DNA of 14,960 nt from the NCBI GenBank assembly GCA_001513395.1, contig LFTP01000115.1:1-14960 (forward strand), given 5' to 3'. Position 1 is the first letter of the stretch; every line of letters begins with the position of its first letter. This DNA comes from Clostridia bacterium DTU080 (lineage in GTDB: Bacteria; Bacillota; Limnochordia; DTU080). The notes under the pieces are model-generated. The model saw only the letters and a list, made by a program, of their open reading frames with translations, ran no database searches and was not told the DNA's origin. Shown here in pieces: positions 6,586-14,117 of this stretch. The translations under genes were made by a program, and so were the position numbers.

Positions 6586-6808
6586 TCTGTCGGCTGCATC
6601 CGTCCGGTGTATACTCCCGGGTCAGCCATCGTACGTGTGTTCATTCACCATGCATTGCTCGTGCACCATACACGGGTGTCGGGTAGGCAATTTCGATTTG
6701 GCCCGGCGCGCCTACCAGCTCTCCGTGCGAAAAACGGTCTCCTTTGGGCCCAGCCGCCTTTTTCCCGGACGAGGTGAAAAACACGGTCAGCTGCGATCGA
6801 TTGACCCG

Positions 6809-8101
6809 TCACTGCGGATTCTGCGTCAAGAACGCATTGATCTGCCGCGTGATCTCGCTTAAGGCGCTTTTGGGGTCAACCGTGTTGTTCCAGACCGCTT
6901 GCAGTTGTGAGTCGATGATCCGTTGCAATTGATTCTGGTTGATCGAGACCAAGCGATTCGTGCCAGCGATCAGCAAATCGGAATAGACCTCAGGATTGAT
7001 CACGGAACTCGGCAACCAGGTTATCCTTACCGGACGCGGGGGCGTGCGTCCCGGCAATGAGGCGGCGACTGCAGACCCTGCAGGGCCGGCTATATAGCTA
7101 CACAAGCGCCAGGCGGCGTCCAGATCGCCGGTTTGCTTGGTGATGGCCGTGCCATACGATCCAAAATCCGTCGCATAGCGCCCGGCTCTTGATGGGCCCT
7201 TCGGATAGGGGACCAAGCCAACGGTTGTAAGCTGCTCTGCCAAAGTGGTCACAGTCGAAAACCACACACTGCCCATACCGAGTTTACCCTGAGCCATACC
7301 CATCTCTTGATTGACACCGATATGAGAAGTGAGGGCGCTGATCATAGCCACTGATTCATCTTCCCACATCATGCTGTGGAGAAACCCGACAGTCTCCAGC
7401 GCCAGTTCGCTGTCATAGAAGGTCCGAGTCGGTCGTTTCACATCGTCGAACTCCTGGCCGCCGTTGGAATAAAGCCATGTACGCGGCAAATGAATGGCGG
7501 CACCTTTTACGAGATAGCGACCGTCAGGCGTTTTGACCGTAAGCTTCTTGGCCATCTCCCGAAAAGCGGACCAGGTCCAGGCGTCTTGGCGATACAGAAC
7601 GGATGGATAGCTCAATCCGGACTGATCAAAAAGGTCAGCGTTAAACACGTATACTGACGGGGCGGCGGTATTGGGTATGGCGAACAATTTCCCATCCACA
7701 GTGAAAACCTCAAGAAGCGGCGGCGCGATACGTGAGAATTGAAGCTCAGGTGTGTTTTGCACCAAAGGCATGAGATCGTATAGGAAAAGCTCATCGGCGA
7801 AGCTCATCATGTAGGTATTGGCGAGATTAAGTACATCCGGAGCATTTCCGGTGGCGATGAGAGCGGTGATCTTATCCGGAAAGCCTGAAAGGACGCGCAG
7901 TCTGTTCACCTTTATGTCGGGATTTTGAGCTTCAAAACTGGCAACAAGGGTGGCTTGTGCTTGTTCCGTTACCTCAGCACCCGCCAGATACATGTACTCT
8001 ATGGTACGCTGGGCTCCCAAAGCGGCTGAAACGCAGACCAAGAATGCGCAGATAAAAACGGCAGTGATGACGGCATGTCGCAGCGGCTTAGATGATGTCA
8101 T
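6809..8101 (-). CDS. Second extracellular solute-binding protein, family 1
   Basis: A 430-residue exported protein. The ATG at 8099-8101 has an AGGAGG about 7 nt upstream. Residues 1-29 form a signal peptide (basic start, hydrophobic AVITAVFICAFLVCVSAALG, then AQ) without a lipobox Cys next to the cleavage site. The mature part begins RTIEYMYLAGAEVTEQA and has FEAQNPDIKVNRLRVLSGF, ITALIATGNAPDVLNLANTY, GKLFAIPNTAAPSVYVFNAD, WTWSAFREMAKKL, DAAWRLCSYIAGPAG and a C-terminal helical QAVWNNTVDPKSALSEITRQ. These are hallmarks of carbohydrate-binding family-1 proteins. It diverges from the propeller-like gene at 8379. As with the first binding protein, no transporter core genes are in view, so it may use a promiscuous MsmK-type system or permeases elsewhere; this is inference. 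Confidence 0.92.
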   Translation of the reverse strand: MTSSKPLRHAVITAVFICAFLVCVSAALGAQRTIEYMYLAGAEVTEQAQATLVASFEAQNPDIKVNRLRVLSGFPDKITALIATGNAPDVLNLANTYMMSFADELFLYDLMPLVQNTPELQFSRIAPPLLEVFTVDGKLFAIPNTAAPSVYVFNADLFDQSGLSYPSVLYRQDAWTWSAFREMAKKLTVKTPDGRYLVKGAAIHLPRTWLYSNGGQEFDDVKRPTRTFYDSELALETVGFLHSMMWEDESVAMISALTSHIGVNQEMGMAQGKLGMGSVWFSTVTTLAEQLTTVGLVPYPKGPSRAGRYATDFGSYGTAITKQTGDLDAAWRLCSYIAGPAGSAVAASLPGRTPPRPVRITWLPSSVINPEVYSDLLIAGTNRLVSINQNQLQRIIDSQLQAVWNNTVDPKSALSEITRQINAFLTQNPQ

Positions 8102-8172
8102 GTTGCTTCCTCCTAATGGCTATGTCCATGAATCGCCGTGGATGTGTTTTGATTGCTCAAAGATATGGCAGT

Positions 8173-8178
8173 AGTATA
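8173..8178 (-). promoter_or_regulatory. Possible -10 box of the second binding-protein gene
   Basis: TATACT on the minus strand (5 of 6 matches to TATAAT) lies about 70 bp upstream of the start codon. No good -35 is present at 17 nt (GGTCTT). A small inverted repeat GACAA-6nt-TTGTC (8191-8206) overlaps that position and could be an activator or repressor site. The rest of the 277-bp divergent intergenic region shows no gene. Confidence 0.25.
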
Positions 8179-8378
8179 TTGGCTGTTCGCGACAAAAGAC
8201 CTTGTCTGATCTGACGCAACTGTCTTTTATGAGGTGCAAAAACTGACCGCTTTCATCTAGTATCTCTCGACATGCCAGACTATCGGATACGCCCCCATCA
8301 TATTGCACCGGAACTCCAGGTTTTCAGTCTTCTGAACACGAATGATCTCTTGTCAGTATAGAATCAGGAGGATGACAA

Positions 8379-9770
8379 TTGACTGCTGAGAGATCAACTC
8401 GTTCAGTGTACGGATTCAGCGGTGTGGTGCCGACGCTGACCGCCAAGGCAGATAACATCCCGATCCGCACGGAAAGCGGTATCGGAGCCCTCATGCCCTG
8501 GGCAAACAGGCTATGGGCGATCTCCTATGTGTCTTCTGGCGCGCGATCTGGCGCAGGAACGGGTCTTTGGGAGATACATGATGACCTCACCATGACCAAA
8601 CACCCGGCAAGTGTCGTAGGTACGTACGCCAACCGAATGATCCATAAAGCGTCGAATCAGCTCATCATATGACCGCATGTCATCGACGCGGACGGAAACG
8701 TACGCACGATCACTGCAATCCAGGAGCATCGACTGACGGCGACCATGGAACACCTTACGGATCCTGAACGCAAAGTCTACTTTCTCACTATGGAAGCTTT
8801 GCTGTTCGAAGTCGATATGGAGACACTTGAGGCTAAGCTCCTTTTCGATCTCGCTGAGGAGTTGGACATACCGGCCCGCAACAGATGTCACTTCAAAGGC
8901 GGCTATACAGGCCATGGTCGGGTAGTGGTAGCCAACAACACCCACATGGAAAGCGACTTTCTCGGACAGACGGCGCACGGCAGACTGGCCGAATGGGACG
9001 GTTCACGGTGGATTGTACTGGCCGAAACACCACACATGGAAGTGATCGGCCACAAGAATTTCGGCCGCGTCATGTTTGCCACCGGTTGGGACCGGGCCTC
9101 AGCGGTCTTGCGCGTCTTCGCCGGAGGAAGATGGAGCGTGTATCGCTTACCCAAGGCCAGTCATACCTTTGACCACTGGTGGCAGACGGAATGGACGCGC
9201 ATTCGCGAAGTAGAGACCGAACGCTACCTCATGGATTGCCATGGCATGTTCTACGAGCTGTCTCCGGTCGCCTACGACGGTAAGATCTGGGGCCTTCGCC
9301 CTATCTCAACCCATCTGCGTGTCATTCCGGACTTCTGCTCCTGGAACGGATTCTTGGTGTTGGCCAGCAATCAAGTCACACCTATCGGCGACGCCAATTT
9401 GTGGGCCGGCCAGCCACAGAGCGGGCTGTGGCTGGGCAAAGCAGACGATCTGTGGCGTTTCGGTAAGCCCGCCGGTTGGAGTGGCCCATGGTGGAAAGAT
9501 CGTGTGTTGGCAGGTCAACCGTCGGATCCCTACTTAATGACGGGCTTTGAACACAAGGTGGTTCATCTCCGACACTACGCGGACACCGCCTGCGCCTTTC
9601 GAATCGAGATAGACTTTCTCGGGGATCAATCGTGGGAGACCTACGACACGTTTGTCGTGCAACCGGGTGAATACGTTCACCACGAGTTTCCGCAGGGCTT
9701 CAGCGCACACTGGGTACGTGTCACGGCGGACAAAACCTGCACGGCTACAGTATATTTCACCTACACTTAA
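8379..9770 (+). pseudogene. Propeller-like hypothetical protein interrupted by an in-frame TGA
   Basis: One 464-codon reading frame from TTG at 8379, with AGGAGG at 8366-8371 and a 7-nt spacer, is broken by TGA at 8670-8672 (codon 98). The same frame continues to a TAA at 9768-9770. Around the break it reads ASNQLII-stop-PHVIDADGNVRTI. I expect a Gly there, and a GGA to TGA change is one base. The protein is rich in Trp, Tyr and His with repeated W-D-G, LWEIHDD and RLAEWDGSRWIVLAETP blocks, suggesting a beta-propeller. Its C-terminal part (LWRFGKPAGWSGPWWKD, FLGDQSWETYDTFVVQPGEY, HHEFPQGFSAHWVRVTADKT) looks like a beta-sandwich. There is no signal peptide. I recall relatives as uncharacterised proteins near sugar-uptake genes, and here it diverges from a sugar-binding protein gene. 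A second start at ATG 8745 could give a truncated product, but it lacks a clear ribosome binding site. Confidence 0.72.
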
Positions 9771-9846
9771 GAGCACGTCCAAGAAAGGAACCGGCTCAGA
9801 GTCTTGCAGTCTGAATGCCGAAAGTGTCCAACTATGCACGGTATCC

Positions 9847-9875
9847 GTCCGAGTGACTCTTTGGGTCACTCGGAC
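9847..9875 (+). terminator. Perfect 11-bp hairpin after the propeller-like gene
   Basis: GTCCGAGTGAC (9847-9857) and GTCACTCGGAC (9865-9875) pair without mismatch around the 7-nt loop TCTTTGG, about 77 bp after the stop codon at 9770. There is no T-run directly after it, so it may be a Rho-assisted terminator, a 3'-end stabiliser or a protein-binding palindrome. Confidence 0.5.
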
Positions 9876-10280
9876 TCGTCAGGATCGAAAGTCTATCAAG
9901 GTGTTCCTTTCAGCCGAAGCGACGACATTTGCCTCGGAGCCGCCCGGGCAGCGGCCTTGCCCCAACGTGCTCAAAGAAGGCGAAGTGGCGCCTGTTTTTC
10001 ATGCCACAAGCTTGAGCTCATAAGAAGCGGTCATCGGTACCGGACGCTTCACGAGCGTTCTTGAAAGGACCGGAGTGCCTCGCTTTTTGGCTGACATTCC
10101 GCCTCATGATACATTTAAGCGACTGTTCCGTCCGGCTACATCTTTCGTTTCGTCCTTTTGATCGAAGCGGAATCCTCCTTTCTGCCGATGTGGATGGCCT
10201 GCTCGGCGTTTAAAATGACGGCAGGACCACGGCGGCATGTGGAGCACTTCAGCTTCAGTCGCTGATAGGGGGGGTTCGGC
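9876..10280 (+). other. 400-bp leader region before the ABC/two-component module
   Basis: I see no gene with a good ribosome binding site and recognisable product. A weak promoter-like pair TTGGCT (10087-10092) and TACATT (10110-10115), 17 bp apart, could serve the downstream operon and would leave a leader of about 160 nt. On the minus strand a short frame ending at 10136 contains KLKCSTCRRGPAVILNAEQA with one CxxC; it has no credible start and is not assigned. Confidence 0.3.
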
Positions 10281-11210
10281 TTGTCGGACTTAACGATCGA
10301 GGTGAAGGGATTAACCAAACGGTACGGACAGCATCTGGCCGTCGATCACATCGATTTTTCCGTGCATCGCGGCGAGATATTCGGCCTACTCGGCCCCAAC
10401 GGCGCCGGGAAGACTACCACGTTGGAATGCTTGGAAGGATTACGACGTCCCGATACGGGTCGACTGTCCATCATGGGTATCGATCCTACCACGGAACAGC
10501 AACGGTTGTGCCAAGTGTTGGGCGTACAGCTGCAGACCGGGTCCCTGCCCGCCTTCTACACGGTAAGCGAGATGATCCGGCTTATCAGCGCCTACCATGG
10601 AGTGGCACCTCAGGCCGCGATCGTGGATCAGTTGGGCCTGGACGGACTGCTCAACACCCAATACCAAGCGCTCTCCACAGGACAAAAACGTCGGCTGTCC
10701 TTGGCCCTGGCCGTATTGCATCAGCCTGCGGTGGTCTTGTTGGATGAACCGACGGCCGGGCTCGACGTAGGCTCCCGGATCGCTCTACATGATCTGATGA
10801 GAGATCTGCGATCTCAAGGCACAACCATTCTGCTGTCCACCCACGACATGGCTGAAGCCGAAGCGCTAGCCGATCGGGTGGCCATCTTAGTCCGAGGCCG
10901 GATAATCGCCATCGGAACACCCAGAGAATTGACAGCCACCGGCAACGGTCTGACCAAGGTGACGGTGCGCACACGCGACAAGAGTCTGAGCACGTTTACA
11001 CATCCCGAGATCCGGCGTCATCTGCAGCAAGACGAATACGTCGTCTTCTTCACGACCGTACCCGGTCCCGTGGTTGCTACCGTTATGAACCACATCCAAA
11101 CGGAGGGCGATGAACTCATCGACTTACGCGTCGAGCGCCCGAGCTTGGAAGAACGCTTCTTAGAGCTCACCCGTGAAGCTCAAGCAACCGCCGCCGATCC
11201 GTCGCCCTAA
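10281..11210 (+). CDS. ABC-2 type transporter ATP-binding protein
   Basis: A 309-residue ATPase with all motifs in order: Walker A GPNGAGKTT (residues 38-46), Q-loop region GVQLQTGSLPAFYTV (81-95), signature LSTGQKRRLS (131-140, T in place of the usual first G), Walker B VVLLDEP (151-157), TAGLD D-loop, and H-loop STHD with His188. The C-terminal 90 residues form the extra domain seen in DrrA/NatA-type subunits. The start is TTG at 10281 with a run of G (10267-10274, AGGGGGGG) about 6 nt upstream. It powers the ABC-2 permease encoded 57 bp downstream. Such pairs export drugs, lipids, peptides or sodium; the substrate cannot be read. It is the first gene of a four-gene set ending in a two-component system. 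Confidence 0.95.
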   Translation: MSDLTIEVKGLTKRYGQHLAVDHIDFSVHRGEIFGLLGPNGAGKTTTLECLEGLRRPDTGRLSIMGIDPTTEQQRLCQVLGVQLQTGSLPAFYTVSEMIRLISAYHGVAPQAAIVDQLGLDGLLNTQYQALSTGQKRRLSLALAVLHQPAVVLLDEPTAGLDVGSRIALHDLMRDLRSQGTTILLSTHDMAEAEALADRVAILVRGRIIAIGTPRELTATGNGLTKVTVRTRDKSLSTFTHPEIRRHLQQDEYVVFFTTVPGPVVATVMNHIQTEGDELIDLRVERPSLEERFLELTREAQATAADPSP

Positions 11211-11267
11211 TCTCTGCAACCGGATTGCTGCAAGTTCTATTCACACGTCTGAAAGGAGTTGCGTCCT

Positions 11268-12077
11268 GTGAGTGCGCTTCTGCTACACTTCGCGTCGGAG
11301 TTCAAAGCTACGCTGCGCAATCGCAATCTGTTGCTGATGAACTACCTGTTGCCCCTGGGTTTTTATCTACTCGTCGGCGGCATGATGAATCAGATCAATC
11401 CGTTTTTCGGGGAACAGATGATACCCGCCATGGTCATTTTGACCGTGCTTTCCGGGGTAATCATGGGATTGCCGACACCTTTGGTGGAGGCCAGGGAAGC
11501 CGGCGTTTTGCGCAGTTTTCGGGTGAACGGCGTGAGAAGCGGCAACCTCATCGCCGTTCCCGCTTTGGCCAATGCGTTGCATGTCTGTCTGGTCGCGCTG
11601 ATTATCTGCGTGTCCGCCCCCCTGATCTTTCACGTGCCCGCACCTGCCGACTGGCCCATGTTCATACTGGTTTTTCTGGTCACAGTGCTGACAAACTGCG
11701 GATTGGCAACGCTTATCGGCGTGCTGGCTCCCGGTGGACAGATGGCCGTCCTTTGGCAGCAGCTGTTGTTCGTTCCGGCCATGGTCTTAAGCGGACTGAT
11801 GGTCCCGTTGAGCATCGTCCCGGCCTGGGGACGAAGACTGGCGTTGTTGTTGCCCGCCACCTATGCTATGGAGGCGTTCCAGGGATTAGCTTACAAACGC
11901 GAGACCCTATGGCCGTCGTCTTATGGTATGCTGCTGTTGTCGATTGGCGGTGTACTGGGATTCGTGCTCGCTGCTAAGCTTTTCACCTGGGATAACAAAA
12001 GCGACGCGCGGCGCAGAGTACTGCCAGCCTTGTTGGCCGTGACGCCTTATTTCCTGGGCGCATTGCTGCTCGTTTAG
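11268..12077 (+). CDS. ABC-2 type transporter permease
   Basis: A 269-residue membrane protein from GTG at 11268, with GGAG (11255-11258) about 9 nt upstream. A TTG at 11259 abuts that site and is excluded. It has the ABC-2 membrane layout: a cytoplasmic start (LLLHFASEFKATLRNRN), TM1 (MNYLLPLGFYLLVGGMM), an extracytoplasmic loop with NPFFGEQMIPA, then the TM2-TM4 region including the conserved LVEAREAGVLRSFRVNGV coupling segment, TM5 with VLSGLMVPLSIVPAWG, LPATYAMEAFQGL, and a last TM near the C-terminus. The VPAMVLSGLMVPL and EAREAGVLRSFRV motifs are typical of NatB/DrrB-type permeases. It works as a dimer with the upstream ATPase. A 6-bp hairpin (12077-12093) immediately follows the stop and may tune expression of the regulator genes. 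Confidence 0.93.
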   Translation: MSALLLHFASEFKATLRNRNLLLMNYLLPLGFYLLVGGMMNQINPFFGEQMIPAMVILTVLSGVIMGLPTPLVEAREAGVLRSFRVNGVRSGNLIAVPALANALHVCLVALIICVSAPLIFHVPAPADWPMFILVFLVTVLTNCGLATLIGVLAPGGQMAVLWQQLLFVPAMVLSGLMVPLSIVPAWGRRLALLLPATYAMEAFQGLAYKRETLWPSSYGMLLLSIGGVLGFVLAAKLFTWDNKSDARRRVLPALLAVTPYFLGALLLV

Positions 12078-12141
12078 ATGATGCAAGATCATCGCGCCTT
12101 TCGACCGCCTGATGGACTATGCGTCAGAAAGGAAAAGGGAG

Positions 12142-12843
12142 ATGAAGCCGGTGCCTGCTTCCCAAGCCGATGTGCAACCGATTCGGCTACTGATTGTGGA
12201 TGACCACCCCCTGTTCCGCAGGGGCGTGCGCCTCTACCTGGACGTGATAGCAGACATACAGGTGGTTGGCGAGGCGAGCAACGGAGAAGAAGCCCTAGGG
12301 CTTCTTGAGCAAAACCCGGTGGATGTGGTCCTATTGGATCTACAGATGCCCGGCATGGACGGCATAGAGGTTACTCGGCGGATCCTGGCGGGTAACGAGC
12401 GCACTCGGGTTTTGATCCTCACGTCTTTCGGCGGTTGGGACCGGGTCTACGCCGCTTTGAAATCCGGGGCGGCCGGATACGTGCTTAAGGATGCCGAACC
12501 GGAAGAGTTGGTCGCCGCCGTTCGAGCGGTCGCCGCGGGCGGTAGTTACCTAAGCGAACAAGCCACAGCTCAGTTGCTGGATCACCTGGACATGCGCTCC
12601 GGTGCGGAACCCGTCCGAGATCAGCCGGTGGAGCCTCTCTCACAACGGGAACGCGAGGTGTTGCAACTCATCGCCCGCGGACAAAGCAATCGGGAAATAG
12701 CTGAACACCTCTTCCTCAGTGAAACGACAGTAAAAACGCATGTGACCAACATCCTGCAGAAACTGAACGTCAAAAGCCGTACCCAAGCAGCCCTGTATGC
12801 CATGCGGCATCAACTGGACGATCAGGAGCCTTTCGATGCCTAA
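12142..12843 (+). CDS. NarL/FixJ-type response regulator
   Basis: A 233-residue regulator. ATG at 12142 is chosen because AGGA lies 8 nt upstream; an ATG at 12112 has no such site. The receiver domain (about 14-130) has the acidic pair D20/D21, the phosphoacceptor D66 in LLDLQMPGMDG, T94 in ILTSF and K116 in GYVLKDA. After a short linker the LuxR-type helix-turn-helix (about 168-228) reads LSQREREVLQLIARGQSNRE, IAEHLFLSETTVKTHVTNIL, QKLNVKSRTQAALYA. Phosphorylation by the overlapping kinase should drive dimerisation and binding at target promoters, most probably including the upstream ABC operon. The spacing from the permease is 64 bp. The stop codon overlaps the start of the kinase gene. Confidence 0.95.
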   Translation: MKPVPASQADVQPIRLLIVDDHPLFRRGVRLYLDVIADIQVVGEASNGEEALGLLEQNPVDVVLLDLQMPGMDGIEVTRRILAGNERTRVLILTSFGGWDRVYAALKSGAAGYVLKDAEPEELVAAVRAVAAGGSYLSEQATAQLLDHLDMRSGAEPVRDQPVEPLSQREREVLQLIARGQSNREIAEHLFLSETTVKTHVTNILQKLNVKSRTQAALYAMRHQLDDQEPFDA

Positions 12844-14032
12844 GCAGAATCCTTCTTTCGAATCCCGACAAGAGCAGCGATCGCACGTCACAAACGAGTC
12901 TGGTGCCGCGAAACGCTCCGATCTTTGGCGCTCATTTTGGTTGAGCGCACGAGCGGGCGTCGTTTTCGGTATCATCATCGCTGTCTACTTCCTGTATGCC
13001 GTCTCGGTGCCTTGGCCGCCTACAGTGTTCTTTTTGGCCATCTCTTTGGGTTCGGCGCTTTGCTCCGGCCTGGCCGGCATGGGTGCCGCCTATCTCGACG
13101 TTATACTGAAAAGGCGCGGTATGGCCAACGAAGCCCTGCGCGGCGTGATCACCTTCGCCATCGTCGCATTACTCGCCGTTGTCGTCACCTATCTGGGCGG
13201 ACGGTTGACCCGCGCCTGGTACGTAAGCGAGGACTTGGAGCGTTTGGCCTTTGTAGGTGCTCTGGCCGGTATAGGCTTCGGTGCCGTGTTTGCCTTCACC
13301 ACCTTTCGGGCGGAAATGACCCGTCAGAAAATGCTGCTACTCGAACTGCAAAACAAGCACCTCGCGGAGATCGCCGAACGAGAGCAGTTGCTGCGAGAGG
13401 CCGCCCGCAATCTGGCCATCGCGGAAGAGCGCAACCGCATGGCCCGCGAACTACACGATTCGATCAGCCAGGGCATGCACGGCATCACCTACTCCCTGCG
13501 CTCGCTACGCAGCGTGCTTGAAAACAACGAGCGCGGGCTCGTTATTTTGGGGCATTTGGAGGAAACGGCGGATAACACGCTTAAGGAACTACGCCGTCTG
13601 GTGATGGAGTTGTCGCCGTCGACACTGGAAACGAATGATTTGGCTGAAGCCCTGCGCTTGCACTGCGACTTGTTCAGACGCAGACAGCAGATCGAGTGCC
13701 AGCTCGAACTGGACTATCGCGGCGGTCTCCAACCGGAACAGGATATGGCCGTCTATCGGATCGTGCAGGAGAGCTTGGCAAATACACAACAGCACGCCGC
13801 GGCGACCCGCGTGACAGTAAGCTTGCGCGAAGAAGCCGCTCAAGTCATCCTTACCGTGAGCGATAACGGCAAAGGCTTCGATCCGCAAGCCTGGACGAAA
13901 GGAACCGGCCACGGTCTGACCAACATGGCTACACGAGCGCGCCAAAACGGCGGCGAGTTGCATATCGAGTCCGCTCCCGGTAAAGGAACAACCATCCGTG
14001 TTGTCTTCCCCAAGGACAACGCTGTTGGCTGA
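12836..14032 (+). CDS. HisKA_3 sensor histidine kinase
   Basis: A 398-residue kinase starting at ATG 12836, with AGGAG 8 nt upstream inside the regulator gene. The start overlaps the regulator stop by 8 nt, implying translational coupling. About four TM segments are visible (residues about 38-58, 62-90, 103-122, 137-156) with very short loops and no extracytoplasmic sensor domain. A coiled-coil stretch (about 160-195) leads to the HisKA_3 dimerisation domain with phosphoacceptor H207 in RNRMARELHDSISQGMHG. The HATPase_c domain follows, with N-box residues around IVQESLANTQQHA, the G1 box SDNGKGFD and the G2 box GHGLTNMATRARQNGGEL. The architecture is like DesK/LiaS-type intramembrane sensors, which respond to membrane state or to a partner ABC transporter. 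Here the partner is probably the adjacent ABC-2 pump. Confidence 0.95.
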   Translation: MPKQNPSFESRQEQRSHVTNESGAAKRSDLWRSFWLSARAGVVFGIIIAVYFLYAVSVPWPPTVFFLAISLGSALCSGLAGMGAAYLDVILKRRGMANEALRGVITFAIVALLAVVVTYLGGRLTRAWYVSEDLERLAFVGALAGIGFGAVFAFTTFRAEMTRQKMLLLELQNKHLAEIAEREQLLREAARNLAIAEERNRMARELHDSISQGMHGITYSLRSLRSVLENNERGLVILGHLEETADNTLKELRRLVMELSPSTLETNDLAEALRLHCDLFRRRQQIECQLELDYRGGLQPEQDMAVYRIVQESLANTQQHAAATRVTVSLREEAAQVILTVSDNGKGFDPQAWTKGTGHGLTNMATRARQNGGELHIESAPGKGTTIRVVFPKDNAVG

Positions 14033-14077
14033 TCCGGCGCCCAGTGGCAGGCATACGACGGCTCGCCAGACCCGTCA

Positions 14078-14091
14078 TGGTGTCCACACCA
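14078..14091. repeat. Small palindrome before the hydantoinase-like gene
   Basis: TGGTGT-CC-ACACCA lies about 10-22 bp upstream of the AGGAGG (14103-14108) of the next gene. It may be an operator or an mRNA hairpin in the short 85-bp intergenic region. No terminator follows the kinase gene, so read-through from the upstream operon is possible. Confidence 0.3.
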
Positions 14092-14117
14092 GCTCTCGAT
14101 TCAGGAGGATCACGTAG

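Noticed and set aside
6640..6808. Minus-strand frame continuing 55 codons past the stop of the second binding protein (reads LTVFFTSSGKKAAGPKGDRF)
   Set aside because: No start codon with a ribosome binding site and no recognisable family; an open stretch of this length by chance is not rare at this base composition.
8670..8672. UGA recoded as glycine or tryptophan (alternative genetic code)
   Set aside because: Several intact genes in the window end in TGA at sensible positions, and only one internal TGA is seen, so a point mutation is simpler.
9880..10140. Possible tRNA, small RNA or transposase remnant
   Set aside because: No cloverleaf, terminal inverted repeats or transposase motif could be found on either strand.
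12925..13521. Plus-strand open frame of about 198 codons within the kinase gene
   Set aside because: Arg-rich shadow of the clearly conserved histidine kinase frame.
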